The notes under the pieces are model-generated. The model made no database searches, had not been told where the DNA came from, and was given only the letters and a program-made list of their open reading frames with translations. Shown here piece by piece: positions 1 through 5,429 of a stretch of DNA of 13,707 nucleotides. The DNA lies in assembly GCA_036653215.1 (NCBI GenBank), contig JAVVUK010000040.1, forward strand, positions 1-13,707, read 5' to 3'. Position numbers and translations under genes: made by a program. Every line of letters begins with the position of its first letter. The first letter of the stretch is position 1. Source of the DNA: JADFUS01 sp036653215 (GTDB taxonomy: Bacteria > Bacteroidota > Bacteroidia > Bacteroidales > Rikenellaceae).

Positions 1-60
1 TATTATGCTGTTGCTGACACGTCATTTGCCGACGGCAAGTGGGACTACGGCGACAAATAG
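1..60 (+). CDS. C-terminal end of an unidentified upstream gene (partial)
   Basis: Frame 1 is open from the left edge to a TAG at 58-60 and would give 19 residues ending in WDYGDK. The codons favour C in the third position (GAC, GGC, TAC, AAG), and the stretch is about half G+C, clearly richer than the AT-rich spacer after it. That fits the tail of a coding region. Frame 2 is also open in this short span, so the call rests on composition and on the abrupt change after the stop. I do not recognise the family from so few residues. No hairpin terminator is obvious between this stop and the next gene. Confidence 0.45.
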   Translation, partial: YYAVADTSFADGKWDYGDK

Positions 61-109
61 TTTTACTAATTGTTATCACTATCGTTAAATTTTAGGCTCT
101 AAGTCTCGA

Positions 110-136
110 TTGTTTCATTCTATTTTACTATCTTTG
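110..136 (+). promoter_or_regulatory. Bacteroidota-type -33/-7 promoter for the yitT-like gene
   Basis: A perfect TAnnTTTG box (TATCTTTG, 129-136) lies 22 bp before the ATG at 159. A TTG that can act as the -33 core is at 110-112. The 16-bp spacing is a little short of the usual 19 or so. The predicted start, a few bases after 136, leaves a short leader. The -7 match is seen directly; promoter activity is inferred from the known Bacteroidota consensus. Confidence 0.5.
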
Positions 137-158
137 CGGCATAATTTAACTTAAATAT

Positions 159-1052
159 ATGGCCGTTTTATTGAAAGCAGGGTTTCTTTCAGAACTCAAA
201 TCTTATCTAATAATATCATTTGGATTAATTGTCTACTCTTTTGCGTGGGCGTGTGTCCTTGCTCCTGCCGGTGTGGTGGGTGGCGGATCGAGCGGTATAG
301 CCCTCGTTATCTATTATGCAACAGGTGGGCTTCAAGGAGGGATCCCTATGGGTGCTTCATACCTGGTTATAAACGGGATTTTGTTGACCATAGCTCTTTT
401 TATCATAGGTCCAAAATTTGGGGCTAAAACCTTATACGCAATAGGTTTTGTGTCGTTAACTATGTCCTTGATGCAGGAATATGTCCCAAATGACGTATTG
501 GGGCTTGCCAGTGATAAACTCTTATCTGCAATATTAGGAGCTGCGGCTTCTGGGTGTGGTGTTGCTCTCTGTCTAAATCAAGGTGGAAGTACTGGAGGTA
601 CAGATATTATAGCTATGATAGTAAATAAATATAGAAATGTCAGCCTTGGTCGTGTGTTTATAGTTTGTGACCTTATAATAATAGGATCGTCAATATTTGT
701 GTTGGGGAATATTACAGCTGTCATTTATGGTTATGTTACTGTCGGTATATTCGGTTATGCAGTAGATCTTGTTCTTGCAGGGACTAAACAATCGACACAG
801 CTTCTTATAATTTCAAAGAATTATGGCGAATTAGCTGACAATATAACAAATCAGTTAGGACGTGGAGTTACCGTGCTTGATGGTATGGGTTGGTATTCTA
901 AAGAGCCTTCAAAAGTGATTATGGTTGTTTGTCGTAGGAACGAAATAGGTAACCTTTATCGTATTATTAAGATGAGTGATAAGAATGCTTTTATAACATC
1001 GGCAAGTGTGGCAAGTGTATATGGAAAAGGCTTTGAGGACTTGAAACTATAA
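159..1052 (+). CDS. YitT family (DUF2179) integral membrane protein
   Basis: This 297-residue protein has the YitT-family layout. An N-terminal membrane domain has about six hydrophobic segments (roughly residues 14-34, 66-84, 90-106, 120-140, 165-183 and 188-206). It carries the conserved glycine-rich motif GGSTGGTDI at 142-150 and an earlier GGGSSG at 41-46. A soluble C-terminal DUF2179 domain follows (about 210-290), with the family-typical GWYSKEP and ITSASVASVYGKGF stretches. Length and domain order match complete family members. The protein should sit in the cytoplasmic membrane with the DUF2179 domain in the cytoplasm; transported substrate and role are unknown for most of the family. 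The ATG is chosen because it follows the -7 box closely and precedes the first hydrophobic segment. The gene has its own promoter and is separated from the hydrogenase operon by a terminator, so it is probably monocistronic and functionally unrelated. Confidence 0.9.
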   Translation: MAVLLKAGFLSELKSYLIISFGLIVYSFAWACVLAPAGVVGGGSSGIALVIYYATGGLQGGIPMGASYLVINGILLTIALFIIGPKFGAKTLYAIGFVSLTMSLMQEYVPNDVLGLASDKLLSAILGAAASGCGVALCLNQGGSTGGTDIIAMIVNKYRNVSLGRVFIVCDLIIIGSSIFVLGNITAVIYGYVTVGIFGYAVDLVLAGTKQSTQLLIISKNYGELADNITNQLGRGVTVLDGMGWYSKEPSKVIMVVCRRNEIGNLYRIIKMSDKNAFITSASVASVYGKGFEDLKL

Positions 1053-1089
1053 GTGAAAATAGTGTAAAATTAATATTATTTATAAATCT

Positions 1090-1120
1090 ATTGTGTAATA
1101 ACAATAATTTCATATATTTG
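1090..1120 (+). promoter_or_regulatory. Probable promoter of the ten-gene hydrogenase operon
   Basis: TTG at 1091-1093, a 19-bp spacer and TATATTTG at 1113-1120 fit the Bacteroidota -33/-7 consensus very well. It lies 65 bp before the first gene of the operon, and no equally good promoter is visible in the short gaps further down. A small palindrome, ATTGT-N6-ACAAT (1090-1105), overlaps the -33 element and could bind a regulator. The last bases of the -7 box are also the first bases of the terminator stem. A transcript starting about 6-8 bases after 1120 would lack most of the left arm and so escape termination. Confidence 0.6.
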
Positions 1121-1154
1121 CAGTAGGATATTTAATCCTACTGCAATTTTTTTT
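1118..1154 (+). terminator. Rho-independent terminator after the yitT-like gene
   Basis: A perfect 12-bp stem (1118-1129 with 1135-1146; core GCAGTAGGAT / ATCCTACTGC) closes a 5-base loop. It is followed directly by eight T residues (1147-1154). It lies 66 bp after the YitT-family stop codon and 32 bp before the next start codon. This is a textbook intrinsic terminator on the plus strand. It should insulate the hydrogenase operon from read-through. Confidence 0.85.
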
Positions 1155-1185
1155 GTAATAATTATTAACATCTAATTATAGTAAC

Positions 1186-1530
1186 ATGATAATCAAAGAG
1201 TTATGCTCGCTTATTGATGGGAATGTGGTCTGTGGTGAGGCACGAATAAATGACAATATAGAGTTTGCTTTTGCTTCTGACTTGATGAGTGATGTTTTGA
1301 CCATAAAGATAGATAACTTCATTCTTATAACAGGATTAGTAAATATCCAATCTATAAGAACAGCGGAGGTGTCGGATGTGCAATATGTGCTATTTGCACG
1401 TAATAAGAAAGTTACAGAAGATATGGTTGAGTTGGCTTTAGATAACAATATGGTTATTATAGAATCGCCATATTCGATGTTTAAAATTTGTGGTTTGCTC
1501 TATGGGGCTGGCTTAAAACCTGTTTATTGA
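1186..1530 (+). CDS. DRTGG-domain protein, first copy, hydrogenase-operon accessory
   Basis: This is a small soluble protein of 114 residues with no signal peptide or membrane segment. It resembles stand-alone DRTGG-fold proteins: an N-terminal helix and strand (MIIKELCSLIDGNVVCG), then the ASDLMSDVL motif near residues 30-38, alternating beta/alpha elements and a late hydrophobic strand (NMVIIESP, about 87-94). The DRTGG fold occurs in phosphotransacetylases, CBS proteins and kinase-related regulators, where it is thought to be regulatory; no catalytic residues are evident. A second, diverged copy sits four genes away (3350-3685), and both share an SDL-x-SDV core. It is the first gene of the operon, and the next ORF begins one base after its stop, suggesting translational coupling. 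Ligand and partner are unknown; a sensing or scaffold role for the hydrogenase is inferred only from context. Confidence 0.75.
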   Translation: MIIKELCSLIDGNVVCGEARINDNIEFAFASDLMSDVLTIKIDNFILITGLVNIQSIRTAEVSDVQYVLFARNKKVTEDMVELALDNNMVIIESPYSMFKICGLLYGAGLKPVY

Positions 1531-1531
1531 T

Positions 1532-1960
1532 ATGCAGTTGGAATATAAGGTTGAGGGGGGTGATTTTACACGTGCAGGTTACGCTTCTTCACAGATAAAA
1601 AAGATATTAAAACAGCTTAGCGTTGATCCTTCCGTTATAAAAAGAGTGGTTGTAGCTCTTTATGAGGCGGAAGTGAATATTGTTGCCCATGCTTATAGAG
1701 GTGTCATATATGCAGATATAAATAGTGATGGAATAAATTTAAGGTTAGAAGATGAAGGACCCGGAATTCCAGATATTAACAAGGCGATGACAAAAGGATA
1801 TTCAACAGCTTCGGCTGAGGTTCGAGAAATGGGTTTTGGTGCGGGGATGGGACTTCCTAATATAAGTGAAAATGCCGATAGTTTTAATATTGAAAGTGTT
1901 GTGAATAAAGGTACTACGTTACGTATCATGATTAAATTTTTTGAAGAAGCAATAAATTAA
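1532..1960 (+). CDS. RsbW/SpoIIAB-like GHKL ATPase (anti-sigma-type)
   Basis: This 142-residue protein is a single GHKL (HATPase_c) domain of the RsbW/SpoIIAB serine-kinase type. The N box is ALYEAEVNIVAHAY (about 42-55, Glu45 and Asn49 at the catalytic and Mg-binding positions). The G1 box is DEGPGIPD (74-81), the glycine-rich lid GFGAGMGLPN (101-110), and a final GTTL (127-130) completes the ATP site. There is no membrane segment, dimerisation helix or receiver domain, so it is not a classical sensor kinase. Family members phosphorylate STAS-domain antagonists or bind sigma factors, but neither kind of gene is in this window. The following gene starts 5 bp after its stop. A kinase or switch partner for the adjacent hydrogenase-like protein or the DRTGG proteins is plausible but inferred. 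Confidence 0.85.
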   Translation: MQLEYKVEGGDFTRAGYASSQIKKILKQLSVDPSVIKRVVVALYEAEVNIVAHAYRGVIYADINSDGINLRLEDEGPGIPDINKAMTKGYSTASAEVREMGFGAGMGLPNISENADSFNIESVVNKGTTLRIMIKFFEEAIN

Positions 1961-1965
1961 GATTT

Positions 1966-3345
1966 ATGGAACGGAATACTAATCATCGTGCGTTAGAAAT
2001 ACGAGGAGATGTGTGTGTGGGGTGCTCCCACTGCATGAAAGTCTGTCCTACTGAAGCCCTTCGGGTTTCTGGAGGAAAGGCTACTTTGTATTCTGATTGG
2101 TGCATAGATTGTGGTGAGTGTTTTCGTATTTGCGAATCTCGTGCTATTCGTGTTGTTGACGATGACTTTAATCGTGTCTTAGATTATAAACATAGCGTGT
2201 TGCTTGTTCCTACAATTTTCTTTGCTCAATTTCAAGATAAACTTTCTGTAAAAGAGGTCTGCGAAATTATCGGGGATCTTGGTTTCTCTGAAATATGTGC
2301 TGTGGAGCAGAGCGTCGATGTCTTAATAGACGACATCAATGAATATGTGGAAAAGGCTACAAAGCCTGTCATCTCTTCTTTCTGTCCTGCCGTCACACGT
2401 CTTATTCAAGTGCGTTTCCCTTCTTTGGTAGATCATCTGATGTTGCTCATTCCTCCGCTTGAAGCAACGGCGCAACTATATATACGTAAATATGGTGTTT
2501 CTGAGAGTGAACGTAACGATTTAGGAATTTTCTATCTTACTCCTTGTATTGCTAAAATAGCTGCTGTAAAATCACCTGTTGGTGGATATGTATCTCCTAT
2601 TAATGGAGTTATAAATATGGACTACCTATATAATAAGGTATATATGGCATATAAACAAAGGCAAAAGGGAAGTGGAAATGTGAATTTTAGTGAGGCTCAT
2701 TCGAGAAAAGGTGTTTTGTGGTCTACAACAGGCGGTGAGGCTGCTAATATAAAAGGACGTACTCTTGCTATAGACGGGATGTCTAATGTAATCGAGTTTT
2801 TGGAAAAGTTAGAGAATGATGAAATTTCAGATGTCGATTTTTTGGAACTTCGAGTTTGTGACGAGTCGTGTGCTGGGGGTATCTTGGTTCAAGGAAATAG
2901 GTTTCTTATAACCGAGAGTATGAAAAAAATAGCCTCTAACTCACCATTTAAAAATGTGCTTTTGGGAGAATATAAAAAATATTGCTCTTCCTATACGCAC
3001 ATAGATAAGGTGGAACCTCGCTCGATGATAAAATATGATAAAGATATAGTAGTGGCTCTTCGTAAAATGGAAGAGGCTGCTTCGCTAAGAGATAGGCTTC
3101 CCGGAATAGACTGTGGTGCTTGTGGGGCTCCCAGTTGTGAAGCTTTAGCGGGAGATATTGTTCGTGGTGATGCAACGATAAATAATTGTATTTTTATGCA
3201 AACTTTACATGAGAAAGAAGGTTCTTTAAATTTCACAAAGTCGATAGAAATAATGGAGCACGTTTGGGGAAAAGATCGTTTTATGGCACCAAAGATAGAA
3301 CCTATTGCAACTATTAAAGAGCTAAACCGTAAAATAATAAAATAA
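1966..3345 (+). CDS. [FeFe]-hydrogenase-like iron-sulfur protein, degenerate H-cluster domain
   Basis: This 459-residue soluble protein has three parts. Residues 17-56 hold two [4Fe-4S] ferredoxin motifs (Cys 17/20/23/27 and 46/49/52/56). Residues about 75-340 match the hydrogenase large-subunit C-terminal domain. Residues 383-408 form an extra Fe-S motif (Cys383, 386, 391, 408; C-x2-C-x4-C-x16-C), as in the PF04060 family. All three H-cluster loops are altered. L1 reads SSFCPA (Phe139 replaces the proton-relay cysteine, Cys140 stays), L2 reads TPCIAK (Cys194 and Lys197 kept, Met and Glu lost), and L3 reads RVCDESCAGG (Cys298 and Cys302 kept, Met to Arg296). A cubane could still be held, but efficient H2 catalysis is unlikely. 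Related proteins occur beside HydABC genes in Firmicutes and Thermotogae. The likely role is sensory, electron-transferring or assembly-related; this is inferred. Confidence 0.85.
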   Translation: MERNTNHRALEIRGDVCVGCSHCMKVCPTEALRVSGGKATLYSDWCIDCGECFRICESRAIRVVDDDFNRVLDYKHSVLLVPTIFFAQFQDKLSVKEVCEIIGDLGFSEICAVEQSVDVLIDDINEYVEKATKPVISSFCPAVTRLIQVRFPSLVDHLMLLIPPLEATAQLYIRKYGVSESERNDLGIFYLTPCIAKIAAVKSPVGGYVSPINGVINMDYLYNKVYMAYKQRQKGSGNVNFSEAHSRKGVLWSTTGGEAANIKGRTLAIDGMSNVIEFLEKLENDEISDVDFLELRVCDESCAGGILVQGNRFLITESMKKIASNSPFKNVLLGEYKKYCSSYTHIDKVEPRSMIKYDKDIVVALRKMEEAASLRDRLPGIDCGACGAPSCEALAGDIVRGDATINNCIFMQTLHEKEGSLNFTKSIEIMEHVWGKDRFMAPKIEPIATIKELNRKIIK

Positions 3346-3349
3346 AGAT

Positions 3350-3685
3350 ATGAAAGTAAGAGACATAGTAGAGGAATTTAACCTTAAGGTGTTTTCGGGT
3401 GAGATAGGTCTTGACAAAGAGGTTAATGGCGGATATACATCGGATCTATTGTCTGATGTTATGGGGTATGCCAAAGAGGGTAGTGTTTGGCTAACTCTAC
3501 AAACGCATAAAAATATAATGGCGGTTGCCACATTAAAAGACATATCGGCTATAATATTGGTTAAAAATTTCGAACCAGAACAAGATGCAATAGAAGTTTC
3601 AAATAGTGAGGGACTTCCAATTTTAGGAACTTCGCAAGAGGCATTTGAAATGTCTGGTGAGTTGTTTAACCTTTTGGGAAGATAA
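3350..3685 (+). CDS. DRTGG-domain protein, second copy, hydrogenase-operon accessory
   Basis: This soluble 111-residue protein is again little more than one DRTGG-type domain. It opens with a helix-strand unit (MKVRDIVEEFNLKVFSG), has the core YTSDLLSDVMGYA near residues 29-41, then alternating beta/alpha segments including VWLTL, AVATL and SAIILVKNF, and a strand PILGTS near 90-95. The core parallels ASDLMSDVL in the first-copy protein, but overall identity looks low, so the two copies are old paralogues rather than a recent duplication. It starts 4 bp after the hydrogenase-like gene and lies 18 bp before the PHP gene. No enzyme motif is present. Stand-alone DRTGG proteins are recurrent neighbours of NAD-linked [FeFe] hydrogenases, but their ligand is not known to me. 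Confidence 0.75.
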   Translation: MKVRDIVEEFNLKVFSGEIGLDKEVNGGYTSDLLSDVMGYAKEGSVWLTLQTHKNIMAVATLKDISAIILVKNFEPEQDAIEVSNSEGLPILGTSQEAFEMSGELFNLLGR

Positions 3686-3703
3686 ACATTAATTTGGGCG
3701 GTT

Positions 3704-4453
3704 ATGAATGTGTATAAGGCAGATTTACATAATCATACGATCTTGTCTCCATGTGGAGATATTGAGATGACCCCTGCTTTTATTGTTAATGCTGCTGTCG
3801 AGAGAGGTCTCGATATAGTTGGGGTTACAGATCACAACTCTACATTGCAGTGTAAGGAAATATGCGATATTGCAAGAAGAAAAGGTAGTCCATTTGTTCT
3901 TTGTGGTGCTGAAGTTACGAGTAAAGAGGAGGTGCATTGTGTTGTGTTTGTAGATGGAGAAGAGAAGTTACGTGTTTTGCAAAATTACCTATCGCTCAAT
4001 TTACCAAAAATAAAAAATGATGTTGATGTCTTTGGATACCAACTTTTGGTAAATGAAAAAGAGGAGATAGTGGGTGAAGAAGAATATCTTTTAATATCGG
4101 CGATCTCACAAAATATTTCTCAGATAGCAACATTTGTCCATTCTTTGGGTGGGGTGTTTATCCCTGCACATATCGACAAAATGCAAAATTCTGTAATTAG
4201 CCAACTTGGCTTTTTACCACCAGACTTAAAGGTCGATGCTTTGGAACTTTCAAAAAGAGTGAGGGAAGACGAGTTTATATCGAAAAATAAATACCTCTCT
4301 TCTTATAATTTTATACGTTCTTCAGATGCCCATTATAGAGAAGATTTTGCCGTCGGATGTACTTTTTTTTATATGGAAGAGCTTACTTTTGATGAGATAA
4401 AAATGGCGTTACATAGGGAAAACGGACGATATACAGAGATTTGTTATGAATGA
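3704..4453 (+). CDS. PHP-domain metal-dependent phosphoesterase
   Basis: This 249-residue cytoplasmic protein has the full set of PHP metal-binding motifs. These are DLHNHT (7-12, His9 and His11), TDHN (42-45, Asp43 and His44), GAEVT (68-72, Glu70), His78, PAHID (155-159, His156) and SSDAHY (206-211, Asp208 and His210). They should build a bi- or trinuclear metal site on a TIM-like barrel. Family members hydrolyse phosphate esters, such as nucleotides, nucleoside 3',5'-bisphosphates or histidinol phosphate, or proofread DNA. Length and motif spacing fit the small stand-alone PHP phosphoesterases rather than polymerase or HisK types, and nothing near it suggests histidine biosynthesis. Its last 8 bp overlap the following ATPase gene, implying tight co-translation. 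It might remove a phosphate or nucleotide signal within the same module; the substrate is not deducible. Confidence 0.85.
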   Translation: MNVYKADLHNHTILSPCGDIEMTPAFIVNAAVERGLDIVGVTDHNSTLQCKEICDIARRKGSPFVLCGAEVTSKEEVHCVVFVDGEEKLRVLQNYLSLNLPKIKNDVDVFGYQLLVNEKEEIVGEEEYLLISAISQNISQIATFVHSLGGVFIPAHIDKMQNSVISQLGFLPPDLKVDALELSKRVREDEFISKNKYLSSYNFIRSSDAHYREDFAVGCTFFYMEELTFDEIKMALHRENGRYTEICYE

Positions 4454-4985
4454 TTTAGCATTACATATTTTAGATATAATGCAGAATTCTATTTCTGCAA
4501 ATGCGAGTTATATATCGTTGGTGATATGCGAAGATATAGGTGCAGATTTACTTACTATAATAATTAAAGACAATGGCAAAGGAATGACTAAAGAACAGGT
4601 CGATAAGTTGGCGGATCCTTTTTTTACTTCACGCACAACACGTAAAGTAGGGCTTGGGATACCTCTTTTTAAACAATCGGCAATTCAAAGTGGAGGTTCT
4701 TTAGATGTGGAGTCGGAAGTAGGGGTTGGCACAACGGTGAAGGCTATTTTTGGATATTCAAACATAGACAGACCGCCACTTGGAAATGTGGCTAACGCTT
4801 TTATACTCATGGTGTCGTGTAATCCAAATATACGTTTTGAGTTGAAATATATATATAATGGCAATGAGTATATTTTCGATTCTTTTGAGGTGAAAGATGT
4901 TTTAGGCGATATGCCACTTAGTGATGCAGGTGTGATCAAGATGTTAACAGAAATGATAGAAGAAAATATTAAGGAACTAAAATAA
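4446..4985 (+). CDS. GHKL ATPase (HATPase_c) with unassigned C-terminal extension
   Basis: This 179-residue protein is a minimal GHKL ATP-binding domain followed by an unassigned tail. The N box is DIMQNSISANA (10-20, Asn14). G1 is DNGKGM (42-47), and an F-box-like DPFFTSRTTRK precedes the lid GLGIPLFKQSA (69-79). GVGTTV at 93-98 completes the site. These motifs are closer to histidine-kinase ATPase domains than to RsbW, yet there is no phosphoacceptor histidine helix, sensor domain or membrane segment. Residues about 105-179 form a separate alpha/beta tail that I cannot assign. It overlaps the PHP gene by 8 bp at ATGAATGA. The following 39-bp A-rich gap is the longest in the operon. It is the second ATPase in the cluster and not a recent copy of the first. 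Similar ATPases occur in hydABC clusters of Firmicutes; their target is unknown. Confidence 0.82.
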   Translation: MNDLALHILDIMQNSISANASYISLVICEDIGADLLTIIIKDNGKGMTKEQVDKLADPFFTSRTTRKVGLGIPLFKQSAIQSGGSLDVESEVGVGTTVKAIFGYSNIDRPPLGNVANAFILMVSCNPNIRFELKYIYNGNEYIFDSFEVKDVLGDMPLSDAGVIKMLTEMIEENIKELK

Positions 4986-5024
4986 AAATAACATATAAAA
5001 CATTAATCTAACTAAACAAATAAG

Positions 5025-5426
5025 ATGGACAAAATCAAATCACTTGACGATTTACGCAAGAGAAAACAAGAGTTAGAGGCAGGCATGAATATTCGAGAAA
5101 AGAGTAATAATTCCGAATCGTTGGTACAAATTCGTGTCGGTATGGCTACTTGTGGTATCGCTGCTGGAGCACGTACGGTAATGAACGCCATGATTGACAA
5201 AATTGACAAAGACAAATTGCCAATTGTTGTTACACAAGGCGGTTGCATGGGATATTGCTATGCAGAACCTACTATTGAAGTTAAAAAACCGGGCGAGGAA
5301 CCTATCGTGTTCGGTAATGTAGACACAAAAGTAGCGATGGATATTATTGATAAATATATCCTTAAGGGTGAGCTTATTGATGGCATTATCCCTATGAATT
5401 ATCAAAACATTAATGAGAATAAGTAG
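5025..5426 (+). CDS. Thioredoxin-like [2Fe-2S] ferredoxin-domain protein
   Basis: This 133-residue soluble protein has a charged N-terminal helix (about 1-32) and a thioredoxin-like ferredoxin fold related to the NuoE C-terminus. The usual four-cysteine pattern is C-x4-C, then C-x3-C. Here the first half reads ATCGIAAGAR (Cys43, with Gly48 where the second cysteine would be), while the second half, GGCMGYC, is intact (Cys74, Cys78). It therefore carries three of the four standard ligands. I believe the CGIAAGA variant recurs in small proteins next to hydB in other anaerobes, so it may be a conserved subfamily using another ligand rather than a decayed gene. It lies 3 bp before hydB, whose own N-terminus has the canonical version. 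Possible roles are an electron-transfer accessory or a regulator of the complex. The ATG at 5025 follows an A-rich leader without a clear Shine-Dalgarno sequence. Confidence 0.85.
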   Translation: MDKIKSLDDLRKRKQELEAGMNIREKSNNSESLVQIRVGMATCGIAAGARTVMNAMIDKIDKDKLPIVVTQGGCMGYCYAEPTIEVKKPGEEPIVFGNVDTKVAMDIIDKYILKGELIDGIIPMNYQNINENK

Positions 5427-5429
5427 GGT

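Noticed and set aside
4362..4369. Run of eight T inside the PHP gene as a phase-variable tract
   Set aside because: The frame is intact on both sides, the run is near the 3' end, and runs of this length are expected by chance in such AT-rich DNA.
4986..5024. Separate promoter for the 2Fe-2S-hydB-hydA-hydC genes in the 39-bp gap
   Set aside because: The gap is A-rich but has no TAnnTTTG box, and an internal promoter within the preceding gene could not be supported.
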